Source of the DNA: an uncultured bacterium
Lineage (GTDB): Bacteria > Bacillota > Clostridia > Oscillospirales > Oscillospiraceae
Direction: 5' to 3'
NCBI GenBank assembly: GCA_949286295.1
Contig: CASECK010000002.1
Location: forward strand, 1 to 13,243
DNA: 13,243 nt
Positions 1 to 5,854 of this stretch are shown here, one piece after another (the stretch's first letter is position 1; every line of letters starts with the position of its first letter). The position numbers and the translations under genes are program-made. A model generated the notes under the pieces. That model had not been told where the DNA came from and did no database searches. It saw only the letters and a program-made list of their open reading frames with translations.

Positions 1-240
1 TGAATTTATTATGGAGATTTGATCAAAGAGCGGGCCGAAAAAATTTCCTTTGGAAAACATGACAGACGGAGCAAACCAATCCTCGACGCCCACATTTTGG
101 CGTTACAGGGAACCGTTCCGAAGTTAAAACAGGAAACCGGCAAAATCGCAATGGAGCGAATCGGAGCTGGAAGACCCGGCAGTCTGGGACAGTGTACCCC
201 CCTGCTGTGTGAAACGTTTTCATATTCACCAAACCGTGTC
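1..240. other. lower-GC tract with no recognisable gene
   Basis: This stretch lies beyond the tRNA-Leu terminator. By hand count it is about 48% G+C (115 of 240), well below the rest of the window. A 74-codon frame (19-243, plus, TTG start after a GGAG) and a longer minus-strand frame that runs into the tRNA both stay open, but neither peptide resembles a family I know, and neither has a convincing start context. It may be a decayed remnant or the edge of an inserted element, since tRNA 3' ends are common integration sites. No second copy of the tRNA 3' end is visible here, so this remains inference. Confidence 0.4.
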
Positions 241-241
241 T

Positions 242-289
242 AAAAAAACTTTGGACCGGGCTTTTACCGGAAAAGCCTGGTCCAAAGTT
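242..289 (-). terminator. Rho-independent terminator of tRNA-Leu
   Basis: A 19-bp stem (247-265 with 271-289) contains a single G-U-type position and closes on a 5-base loop (266-270). Read on the minus strand it is followed at once by a run of T (248-242). It starts one base after the encoded CCA of the tRNA, so it defines the 3' end of the tRNA transcript. Confidence 0.9.
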
Positions 290-290
290 G

Positions 291-375
291 TGGTGCGGGC
301 ATGGGGACTCGAACCCCAACGCCGGAAAGCACGAGAACCTAAATCTCGCATGTCTACCAATTCCATCATGCCCGC
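291..375 (-). tRNA. tRNA-Leu (anticodon UAG)
   Basis: The minus strand folds as a class II tRNA. The acceptor stem is GCGGGCA pairing with TGCCCGC, the D-loop carries TTGGTAGAC, and the anticodon arm is CGAGA-TTTAGGT-TCTCG, giving anticodon UAG, which decodes CUA and other CUN leucine codons. A short variable arm follows, then a T-arm with GGTTCGAGTCC. The 3' CCA is encoded (291-293). Acceptor and T stems pair without mismatch, so the gene looks functional. It has its own promoter (410-438) and a terminator directly downstream, and is a single-tRNA unit. Confidence 0.96.
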
Positions 376-380
376 ATATG

Positions 381-400
381 CCGGCGCTCTTTCGCGCCGG
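381..400 (-). other. leader hairpin before tRNA-Leu
   Basis: A perfect 7-bp inverted repeat (CCGGCGC at 381-387, GCGCCGG at 394-400) with a 6-base loop lies between the tRNA promoter and the mature 5' end at 375. It would form in the 5' leader of the pre-tRNA, which RNase P removes. There is no T-run on the minus strand, so it is not a terminator there. Confidence 0.5.
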
Positions 401-409
401 GACATTTTT

Positions 410-438
410 ATCATACCCGACCGCGGGGGAAAAGTCAA
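410..438 (-). promoter_or_regulatory. sigma-A promoter of tRNA-Leu
   Basis: On the minus strand there is TTGACT (438-433), a 17-base spacer, then TATGAT (415-410). This is close to consensus and points at the tRNA, with a predicted start near 403. Confidence 0.85.
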
Positions 439-469
439 TCAGGGACCGGGCAGTCCGCGGTGTCCGCTC

Positions 470-880
470 TCACTCCCCCAGCGTCTGGACAAGGCTGTCT
501 ACCGCCTGCGCCGCATATACCGACAGGCTCTCTTCCTTTACGCCCGCAACCACCACGCCGCAGCTGTTCATGGGCACCAGGAACTTTTTGGCCCGGCAGC
601 TGCCCACCGCCTGGGCCATGGCGGGGGTCACTTCTCCCAAAATGGCGTTGGCCACCACAATTCCCACCGGGCCCAGCACGCCGTCCGCGTCCGCCACACC
701 CCGAATCACCGGATTTTCTCCGGTGGCGCCAAAGTCGGCCCCCGCCCGCAGCATGGCGGCGGTGGCCAGGGCATTGGTCCCCAGCCCATAGATTTCAGCC
801 CCGGGCAGGCGGGCCCGGACGCCCTCCACCAGCAGCTTGCCCAGACGGCCGCCCTGGCCGTCGATGACGACAATCTTCAT
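470..880 (-). CDS. DUF3842 family protein
   Basis: This 136-residue protein matches what I know of DUF3842, a small family of unknown function in Clostridia. It opens with a Rossmann-like strand and glycine loop (MKIVVIDGQGGRLGK, residues 1-15). Family-typical segments follow: GLGTNALATAAMLRAGA, GATGENPVI, a GPVGIVVANAILGE stretch, and KKFLVPMN towards the C-terminus. The glycine loop suggests nucleotide or dinucleotide binding, but no reaction is known and I do not assign one. The ATG at 880 follows a GGGGAGGAAG ribosome binding site at good spacing. It lies 93 bp downstream of the patatin-like gene on the same strand and is probably co-transcribed with it, apart from a weak hairpin between them. 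Family call is firm, function unknown. Confidence 0.85.
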   Translation of the reverse strand: MKIVVIDGQGGRLGKLLVEGVRARLPGAEIYGLGTNALATAAMLRAGADFGATGENPVIRGVADADGVLGPVGIVVANAILGEVTPAMAQAVGSCRAKKFLVPMNSCGVVVAGVKEESLSVYAAQAVDSLVQTLGE

Positions 881-901
881 TTCGCTTCCTCCCCCTCAAA
901 C

Positions 902-936
902 GCTCCCCGGATACCGCACAGTCCGGGGCGTTTTTT
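902..936. terminator. weak hairpin between the patatin-like and DUF3842 genes
   Basis: CCCCGGA (905-911) pairs with TCCGGGG (922-928) around a 10-base loop. The T-run (931-936) is on the plus strand, but the flanking genes are on the minus strand. On the minus strand only three T follow, so it would act there as a pause or weak terminator at most. It may mainly block antisense transcription. Confidence 0.35.
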
Positions 937-973
937 CTCTTCGTCCACCCGCCGGCGGCAGCCCGCGGTGGGT

Positions 974-1825
974 TCAGCGCAGGTAGTCCCGAATCTCCTC
1001 CATCCGCTCCACCGCCGCCTGATAGCCCGCGGCCCAGAGCAGGCGCAGTTTCTCCGTGTTGCGCTCGGTGCGGGAGACCCCCAGCGTAGAGCGGGGTGCG
1101 ATGACAAGGGCTTTCCCTTCCCGCTCCGCCTGGAACAAGCGCTCCCGGTCCTCGTTGTACACCTGGGCCCGGCGCTCCACCGCCCGGACAAACTGGGGGT
1201 AGTCCCGGTAGCGCTTGCCAATCAGGCCCAGCATCTTTGAGGGCTTGCGCACATAGCTCCTGGGTCTGGTGAGCACCACAATCAGCCGGCCGCACCCCTG
1301 CTCCAGGGCGTGGCGCCAAGGGATGGAGTCGGCCACGCCCCCGTCCAGATAGGGCTGTCCCCCGATTTCAAAGATGGGGAACATCAGGGGGATGGCGCAG
1401 CTGGCCTGAAGAACGCGGGACTCCCGGTCATCCCGGGGGACCGGCAGATAGTCCGCACAGCCGGTATTCAAATTGGTGAGCACCGCCTCCACCTGCCCCG
1501 GAAAGGCCTGGAACGCTTCAAAGTCAAAGGGGACAAGCTGGTTGGGGATGGTGTCGTAGACGAACTTCAGTCCAAAATAGCAGCGGTTCTTCTTATCCGC
1601 GAAATTGTTCAGCCCCATATACCGCCTGTCGTGGGCATAGCGGGTCACAATCTCCAAATTCCGCCGGGGCTGGCCTGACACATAGCTCACCCCATAGGCG
1701 ATGCCCGCGGATACGCCGACCACATAGCCGGCCCTCACTCCCCCCTCCAGCAGGGCGTCGCACACGCCGCTGGAAAAAATCGCCCGGAGGGCGCCGCCCT
1801 CCAGCACCAGTCCTGTTTTCATCAT
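974..1825 (-). CDS. patatin-like phospholipase family protein
   Basis: This 283-residue protein has the catalytic layout of patatin-like lipid acyl hydrolases and resembles the E. coli YjjU-type group. The glycine-rich oxyanion region is LEGGALRA (residues 8-15), the nucleophile elbow GVSAG puts Ser39 at the centre of GXSXG, and the dyad aspartate is Asp161 in YLDGGVADSIP. There is no signal peptide, so it is probably cytoplasmic or peripherally attached to the membrane, acting on acyl esters of phospholipids; the natural substrate is unknown. I chose the first ATG of an ATG-ATG pair (1825) because GGGAGG lies 8 bases upstream. The frame is open to 2047, but that would cross the gene's own promoter and the opposing xpaC promoter. 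It is transcribed divergently from xpaC. Confidence 0.9.
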   Translation of the reverse strand: MMKTGLVLEGGALRAIFSSGVCDALLEGGVRAGYVVGVSAGIAYGVSYVSGQPRRNLEIVTRYAHDRRYMGLNNFADKKNRCYFGLKFVYDTIPNQLVPFDFEAFQAFPGQVEAVLTNLNTGCADYLPVPRDDRESRVLQASCAIPLMFPIFEIGGQPYLDGGVADSIPWRHALEQGCGRLIVVLTRPRSYVRKPSKMLGLIGKRYRDYPQFVRAVERRAQVYNEDRERLFQAEREGKALVIAPRSTLGVSRTERNTEKLRLLWAAGYQAAVERMEEIRDYLR

Positions 1826-1879
1826 CCCGTGGTCCTCCCGCCTCACACTTCCGCCCGCCGCGCAGGCGGCGCTGCCAGT

Positions 1880-1908
1880 ATTATACTCCTGATTCTCCCA
1901 GTTTGCAA
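1880..1908 (-). promoter_or_regulatory. sigma-A promoter of the patatin-like gene
   Basis: On the minus strand TTGCAA (1908-1903) is followed by a 17-base spacer and a perfect TATAAT (1885-1880). The -35 sits within a 10-bp palindrome, GTTTGCAAAC (1901-1910), a possible operator. The leader before the ATG at 1825 is about 45-50 bases. Confidence 0.8.
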
Positions 1909-1945
1909 ACGCCATCTGAAGCGCCCCCTCCCCCGGGACAACTCC

Positions 1946-1975
1946 TTGACACCCCGGCGGGGTACGAGGTACAAT
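1946..1975 (+). promoter_or_regulatory. sigma-A promoter of the xpaC-telA-TPM operon
   Basis: TTGACA (1946-1951) has all six consensus bases and TACAAT (1970-1975) has five of six, with an 18-base spacer. An inverted repeat ACCCC-GGC-GGGGT (1951-1963) lies between them, beginning on the last base of the -35, where a repressor or activator could bind. The predicted start is near 1982, leaving a leader of about 30 bases. Confidence 0.85.
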
Positions 1976-2012
1976 GGAGAAAATCAGCAACCATGTATTC
2001 GGGAGGCAGCCT

Positions 2013-2741
2013 ATGAACACCCACAAGAAGGTCTCCGTCCTGCCCATCTATCTGGTGGGCGCGGTCTGGCTGATCTACGCGCTTCTCTTCCCCCTGTACC
2101 GCCCGGTCCACTATCTCATCTGCGCGGTTTTGTCCCTGGCCGCCTTCGCCGTGGGCAAGGCCCTTTTCCCGGACAAGGTCTATCAGACTGCCGCCGATCG
2201 GGAGCAGGACGCCGGCGCAAAGGCGGAGCAGGCCGCGCCGGAGCCGGAGCAGAAAGCCAAAACCGCAACCCCCGAGACCGCCGCCCTCCTCGCGGAGCGG
2301 GACCGGGCCGTGTCGGAGATGCGGCGGCTCAACGAAGCTATTCAGGACGAGAAGATTTCCCGGCAGATTGACCACCTGGAGGAGGTCACCGGGCAGATTT
2401 TGGATCAGGTCATCGCCCAGCCAAAAAAGCAGCCCCAGATACGCCGCTTTTTGGACTACTACCTGCCCACCACCCTAAAGCTGCTCAACGCCTATGACCG
2501 CATGGACTCCACCGGCATATCGGGCAGCAACATCGACACCACCAAGGACAAGGTGGAGCGGATGCTGGACACGGTGTGCCAGGCCTTCGACCGGCAGCTG
2601 GACGCCCTGTTCGGCCAGGAGGCTCTGGACATCTCCACCGACATCACCGTCATGGAGAACCTGCTGGCCCAGGAGGGGCTGACCGGCATGGACATCAACG
2701 AAGATAAGACAAACAGCGAAGGCATCCATCTGGAGCTGTAA
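2013..2741 (+). CDS. XpaC family membrane protein
   Basis: This 242-residue protein matches the XpaC family, named for 5-bromo-4-chloroindolyl phosphate hydrolysis in Bacillus; its true biochemical role is unsettled. Two hydrophobic segments near the N-terminus (about residues 7-26 and 31-48) should anchor it in the membrane. A low-complexity Ala/Glu/Lys linker follows (about 60-90), then a mostly helical, charged C-terminal domain (about 95-230) with the family-like segment RRFLDYYLPTTLKLLNAYDR. I place the start at 2013, behind GGGAGG (2001-2006). The ATG at 1974 overlaps the -10 element and cannot lie on the mRNA. telA follows after 31 bp, the same pairing as xpaC-yaaN in Bacillus subtilis, which suggests the two proteins work together, probably in envelope or toxic-anion stress. 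It is the first gene of the operon. Confidence 0.88.
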   Translation: MNTHKKVSVLPIYLVGAVWLIYALLFPLYRPVHYLICAVLSLAAFAVGKALFPDKVYQTAADREQDAGAKAEQAAPEPEQKAKTATPETAALLAERDRAVSEMRRLNEAIQDEKISRQIDHLEEVTGQILDQVIAQPKKQPQIRRFLDYYLPTTLKLLNAYDRMDSTGISGSNIDTTKDKVERMLDTVCQAFDRQLDALFGQEALDISTDITVMENLLAQEGLTGMDINEDKTNSEGIHLEL

Positions 2742-2772
2742 GATTGTATTTTGGAATTAGGAGGAACCCCAC

Positions 2773-3957
2773 ATGAGCGATGAACTGAACCTGACCCCGG
2801 AACTCACCCTGGACCCCTCCGCCACCGCCCAGGCCCCCGCCCCGGAGCTGACCCTGGACGCCGGACAACCCCAGTCCCAGGAGGACCAGGCGGCCCTGCA
2901 GGCCAGCCGGGAGGCCAACGCCGTCAAGCTGGACGAGTCCATCCTCTCCGAGGCGGAGCGGAAGATGGTAGAGGAATTCTCCCAGAAAATCGACGTCACC
3001 GACTCCAACCTGGTGCTCCAGTACGGGGCCGCCGCCCAAAAGAACATCGCCGCCTTTTCCGAGAGCGCCCTGAACAATGTCCGGACCAAGGACCTGGGGG
3101 AGGTGGGCGACGCGCTGTCCTCCCTGGTGGTGGAGCTCAAGACCTTCGGCCAGCCGGAGAAAAAGGGAATCGCCGGCTTCTTCCAGAAGCGGAAAAACGA
3201 GCTGGAGGCCATGAAGGCCAGCTACTCCAAGGCTGAGACCAACGTGGACAAGATTGTCAAGGTGCTGGAAAACCACCAGATCACCCTGATGAAGGACATC
3301 GCCATGTTCGACCAGATGTATGAGCTGAACACCAAGTACTACAAAGAGCTGACCATGTATATCATCGCCGGCAAAAAGCGCCTGGAGTACCTGCGCGCCC
3401 ATGACCTGGCCGCTTTGAAGCAAAAGGCCGAGCAGACCGGCGCCCAGGAGGACGCCCAGGCCTATAACGACTTTGCCAACCTGTGCAGCCGCTTTGAGAA
3501 GAAGCTCCACGACCTGGAGCTGACGCGGATGATCTCCATCCAGATGGGACCCCAGACCCGGCTGCTGCAAAACAACGACACCCAGATGCTGGAGAAGATT
3601 CAGTCCTCTCTGGTGAACACCATCCCCCTGTGGAAGAGCCAGATGGTGCTGGCCCTGGGGCTGGAGCACGGCCGGCAGGCCACCGCCGCCCAGACCGCCG
3701 TCACCGACATGACCAACCAGCTGCTGCAAAAGAATGCTGATATGCTGAAGATGGGCACGGTGGAGACCGCGCGGGAGGCCGAGCGCAGCGTGGTCTCCAT
3801 CGAGACCCTGCAGCACACCAACCAGCAGCTCATCTCCACCCTGGACGAGGTGATGAAAATCCAGAGCGAGGGCGCCCAGAAGCGCAAGGAGGCCGAGGCC
3901 GAGCTGGGGCGCATCGAGGGCGAGCTGAAGCAGAAGCTGCTGCAGCTGCGGGGCTGA
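2773..3957 (+). CDS. toxic anion resistance protein, TelA family
   Basis: This 394-residue protein is a TelA/KlaA family member, typically linked to tellurite and other toxic-anion or cell-envelope stress; the molecular mechanism is not known. It has no signal peptide or membrane span and is almost entirely helical and charged, consistent with the coiled-coil cytoplasmic fold of the family. Family-like stretches include KGIAGFFQKRKNELEAMKASY, TLMKDIAMFDQMYELNTKYY and the conserved centre IQMGPQTRLLQNND, followed by TIPLWKSQMVLAL. The Pro/Ala-rich N-terminus repeats the peptide PELTLD (residues 9-14 and 24-29), possibly a short docking motif. AGGAGG (2759-2764) lies 8 bases before the ATG. It sits between xpaC and the TPM gene, suggesting a soluble partner for those two membrane proteins. 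Confidence 0.93.
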   Translation: MSDELNLTPELTLDPSATAQAPAPELTLDAGQPQSQEDQAALQASREANAVKLDESILSEAERKMVEEFSQKIDVTDSNLVLQYGAAAQKNIAAFSESALNNVRTKDLGEVGDALSSLVVELKTFGQPEKKGIAGFFQKRKNELEAMKASYSKAETNVDKIVKVLENHQITLMKDIAMFDQMYELNTKYYKELTMYIIAGKKRLEYLRAHDLAALKQKAEQTGAQEDAQAYNDFANLCSRFEKKLHDLELTRMISIQMGPQTRLLQNNDTQMLEKIQSSLVNTIPLWKSQMVLALGLEHGRQATAAQTAVTDMTNQLLQKNADMLKMGTVETAREAERSVVSIETLQHTNQQLISTLDEVMKIQSEGAQKRKEAEAELGRIEGELKQKLLQLRG

Positions 3958-3971
3958 TTCCCCTTTCCGGC

Positions 3972-3997
3972 CGGTCCGGCCGCGGGGGGCCGGACCG
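3972..3997 (+). other. intergenic hairpin between telA and the TPM gene
   Basis: A perfect 10-bp stem (3972-3981 with 3988-3997) closes on a 6-base loop (GCGGGG). No T-run follows, so it is unlikely to terminate. It may protect the upstream xpaC-telA message from 3' exonucleases or set the expression ratio of the third gene, whose Shine-Dalgarno begins about 10 bases later. Confidence 0.55.
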
Positions 3998-4020
3998 CTC
4001 CATGAAACGAGGAGGAGACC

Positions 4021-5016
4021 ATGAAGATTATGCAAAAAACCTGGGCCGCCTGGCTGTGTACCGCCGTCATGGTGGTCGCGGCGGTGGCCATTGGGCTAAG
4101 CCGCGGCGGCGCCGGGACTCCGGCCGCCGGCTCCCCCACTTTGGACAGCAGCCTGCCCACCGGGCAGTACCGGGACTATATCCTGGATGAGGCGGGGGTC
4201 CTCGACCAGCGGGAGGAGGAGGCCATCGCCCTGTATAACGCCAACTGGGTGGCCCGGTATGACAGCCTTATCGCGGTGGCCGCCGTCCCGACGGTGGAGG
4301 GGGACATCGCCGACTACGCCTATGAACTGGGCACCCAGATTCAGCTGGCCGCCGCCGACGGGATTCTGGTCCTCAACACCGCGGACGGCAACTGCTATCT
4401 GGCCGCGGGGCCGGACTATCCCCTGAGCGACGGGCAGATTACCGCCTATCTGGACCGCGCCCTCTATGAGCCGGCCATGGCCGGCCGCTATGGCGAGGGG
4501 GTCCTGGCCCTGTTCGCGCAGATTGACCAATTCTACGTGGAGGAGTACGGCTTGGGCTTCCTGGACGGCTCCGGCCCCGCGCTCTCTGTCTCCGGCCCCG
4601 GTCCCCTGGCGGTATTTCTGGTCTTATTGCTGCTGGGGCTGCTTTTAGTGGCCTCCCTGATGGACTCCATCCGCTATGCCGCTTACCGCAGCCAGTACTA
4701 CGGGGTGGTAAATCCCCCGGTGGTGTTCCGGCCCATCCTGTTCTGGCACGGCCCGGGCTCCGCCTGGTACCGCAGGCATTGGCGCCGTCCGCCTCCGCCG
4801 CCACCCGGCGGACCCCGGCGGCCGGGCGGCGGTTTCTCCGGGTTCTCCGGCTTCTCCGGCCCCAGAGGGGGCGGCTTTGGCGGCTCCCGCCGGGGCGGCG
4901 GGTTCTCCAGGGGCTCCCGGGGCGGGGGCTTTGGCGGATTTCGGGGCGGCGGATTCTCCGGCGGCCGGGGCGGAGGGTTCTCCGGCGGCCGGGGCGGGGG
5001 ATTTGGCCGCAGATAA
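4021..5016 (+). CDS. TPM domain membrane protein with Gly/Arg/Phe-rich tail
   Basis: This 331-residue protein begins with a signal sequence or anchor (about residues 8-28). The TPM domain (about 50-170) starts at the typical RDYILDEAGVLDQREEEAI and ends near RYGEGVLALFAQIDQFY. TPM domains occur in extracytoplasmic proteins linked to photosystem repair, phosphatase activity or membrane stress; no catalytic role can be read here. A second membrane span lies at about 197-217 (LAVFLVLLLLGLLLVASLMD), followed by an Arg/Tyr-rich juxtamembrane part, a run of six prolines, and about 70 residues of near-repeats such as RGGGFSGG. Positive charge after the second span predicts a cytoplasmic tail. The ATG follows GAGGAGG. 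It is the third gene of the xpaC operon and is ended by a strong terminator. The long RGG-like tail is the unusual part. Confidence 0.82.
   Translation: MKIMQKTWAAWLCTAVMVVAAVAIGLSRGGAGTPAAGSPTLDSSLPTGQYRDYILDEAGVLDQREEEAIALYNANWVARYDSLIAVAAVPTVEGDIADYAYELGTQIQLAAADGILVLNTADGNCYLAAGPDYPLSDGQITAYLDRALYEPAMAGRYGEGVLALFAQIDQFYVEEYGLGFLDGSGPALSVSGPGPLAVFLVLLLLGLLLVASLMDSIRYAAYRSQYYGVVNPPVVFRPILFWHGPGSAWYRRHWRRPPPPPPGGPRRPGGGFSGFSGFSGPRGGGFGGSRRGGGFSRGSRGGGFGGFRGGGFSGGRGGGFSGGRGGGFGRR
4834..5012 (+). repeat. degenerate GC-rich repeats encoding GGGF/SGGRG units
   Basis: The 3' end of the TPM gene is built of imperfect units around TTCTCCGGC and GGCCGGGGCGG. The last two copies (about 4951-5003) are nearly identical. 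They encode alternating Gly-Gly-Gly-Phe and Ser-Gly-Gly-Arg-Gly. Such repeats can change length by replication slippage, which would vary the tail in frame. Confidence 0.75.
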
Positions 5017-5030
5017 GGTTTTCCTCTCTT

Positions 5031-5064
5031 CCGGGACGGGCTCAGGCCCGTCCCGGTTTCTTTT
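5031..5064 (+). terminator. Rho-independent terminator of the xpaC-telA-TPM operon
   Basis: A perfect 10-bp stem CCGGGACGGG / CCCGTCCCGG (5031-5040 with 5047-5056) with a 6-base loop is followed by TTTCTTTT (5057-5064). It lies 14 bp past the TPM stop codon. Confidence 0.93.
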
Positions 5065-5121
5065 CGCCCCGGGCCGGGGGAATTTTTGGACATACCGCCC
5101 TCCCCCGGCTCATAAAATGGG

Positions 5122-5146
5122 AACAACAAACGAACGGGGTGTTGTT
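5122..5146 (+). promoter_or_regulatory. inverted repeat spanning the ssb-like ribosome binding site
   Basis: AACAACA (5122-5128) and TGTTGTT (5140-5146) are perfectly complementary around an 11-base loop that holds the only purine-rich Shine-Dalgarno candidate (CGGGG). The ATG follows at 5150. In RNA this would be a small hairpin controlling initiation; as DNA it could be an operator. No well-spaced promoter could be assigned upstream: TAAAAT at 5113-5118 is a possible -10 without a good -35. Confidence 0.5.
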
Positions 5147-5149
5147 GCC

Positions 5150-5809
5150 ATGCAGAACAACTGGAACGAAAACAGTATCTTCCTCCGGGGGCGGCTGGCC
5201 GGTCCCCCCGCCTTCTCCCACGCCAATCACGGCACCCAGTATCTTCTCCTCCCCCTGTCCGTCCGCCGCCTGTCCGGCGCGGAGGACCGGCTGAACGTGG
5301 TGGCAGCCCGGCCCATGGCGGAGAATCTGGCGCTGGAGGAGGGCTCCCCCCTGGCCGTCCGGGGGGAGGTGCGCACCTTCAACAACCGCAGCGGCGTGGG
5401 CAGCCGGCTCATCGTCAGCGTGTTTGCCAAGCAGCTGGCCTGCCAGGAGGGGGAGGAGGAAAACCGCCTGGAGCTGTCCGGCACGTTGTGCAAGCCGCCC
5501 TCCCTGCGCTCCACCCCCCTGGGGCGCACCATCTGCGACATGATTTTGGCGGTCAACCGCCGGTATGGCCGGGCCGACTACCTGCCCTGCATCGCCTGGG
5601 GCAGCCTGGCCCACCGGTGCGGGGCCATGGCGGTGGGCGACCAGCTCTCCCTGTCCGGGCGGCTCCAGAGCCGGGCCTATACCAAGCAGGTGGACGGCCA
5701 GCCCCAGGCCCGCACCGCCTTCGAGGTGTCCATCATGTCCTTAGACTGGAGCCAGCGTCCCGCCCGGGCCGCGGCCTCCTCCGGCGCATTGACTCCCAGC
5801 GGCATTTGA
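5150..5809 (+). CDS. single-stranded DNA-binding protein with two OB folds
   Basis: This 219-residue protein appears to hold two SSB-like OB domains. The first (about residues 7-105) starts NSIFLRGRLAGPP and includes PLSVRRLSGAEDRLNVVA, with GSPLAVRGEVRTFNN as the typical strand. The second (about 110-205) starts ENRLELSGTLCKPP, with RADYLPCIAWGSLA and VGDQLSLSGRLQSRAY at matching positions. Ordinary bacterial SSB has one OB domain and a disordered tail ending in an acidic partner-binding tip; here the C-terminus (RPARAAASSGALTPSGI) lacks that tip, so this is unlikely to be the main replicative SSB. Start choice: the frame is open upstream to 4877, but that crosses the TPM gene and the terminator, so the ATG at 5150 is preferred despite a weak ribosome binding site. 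The 3' end contains the cysK promoter. Confidence 0.78.
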   Translation: MQNNWNENSIFLRGRLAGPPAFSHANHGTQYLLLPLSVRRLSGAEDRLNVVAARPMAENLALEEGSPLAVRGEVRTFNNRSGVGSRLIVSVFAKQLACQEGEEENRLELSGTLCKPPSLRSTPLGRTICDMILAVNRRYGRADYLPCIAWGSLAHRCGAMAVGDQLSLSGRLQSRAYTKQVDGQPQARTAFEVSIMSLDWSQRPARAAASSGALTPSGI

Positions 5810-5817
5810 TTTATAAT
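5789..5817 (+). promoter_or_regulatory. sigma-A promoter of cysK
   Basis: TTGACT (5789-5794), a 17-base spacer and a perfect TATAAT (5812-5817) overlap the last codons of the ssb-like gene. Transcription should start near 5824, giving a leader of only about 30 bases. Confidence 0.85.
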
Positions 5818-5818
5818 A

Positions 5819-5842
5819 CTTCCACTTCATCCGATATGGAAG
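5819..5842 (+). promoter_or_regulatory. inverted repeat at the cysK start region
   Basis: CTTCCA (5819-5824) and TGGAAG (5837-5842) form a 6-bp inverted repeat with a 12-base gap. The right arm overlaps the Shine-Dalgarno AAGGTGG. Because the predicted transcription start lies within or just after the left arm, an operator at the start site is more likely than an RNA hairpin. Confidence 0.4.
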
Positions 5843-5854
5843 GTGGGTTTTCTC

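Noticed and set aside
209..1240. Long plus-strand open frame (343 codons) over the tRNA and two minus-strand genes
   Set aside because: It runs antisense through the tRNA, DUF3842 and patatin-like genes; the peptide is low-complexity and typical of shadow frames in GC-rich DNA.
2695..4035. 446-codon minus-strand open frame across telA
   Set aside because: Antisense shadow of telA with Leu/Gly/His-rich sequence, no ribosome binding site and no family resemblance; the sense strand has a clear protein.
4002..4190. Small open frame starting before the TPM gene
   Set aside because: Its ATG precedes the operon's strong Shine-Dalgarno (GAGGAGG), which serves the TPM ATG at 4021; the peptide is Arg/Gly-rich frame-shifted TPM sequence.
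4834..5012. GC-rich repeats considered as a CRISPR array or intergenic repeat
   Set aside because: They lie in frame within the TPM gene, have no constant repeat plus unique spacer pattern, and are explained by the encoded Gly-rich tail.
5086..5118. Possible promoter TTGGAC...TAAAAT before the ssb-like gene
   Set aside because: The spacer is 21 bases and the -35 is poor, so it is not called; another start or leaky termination may drive the gene.
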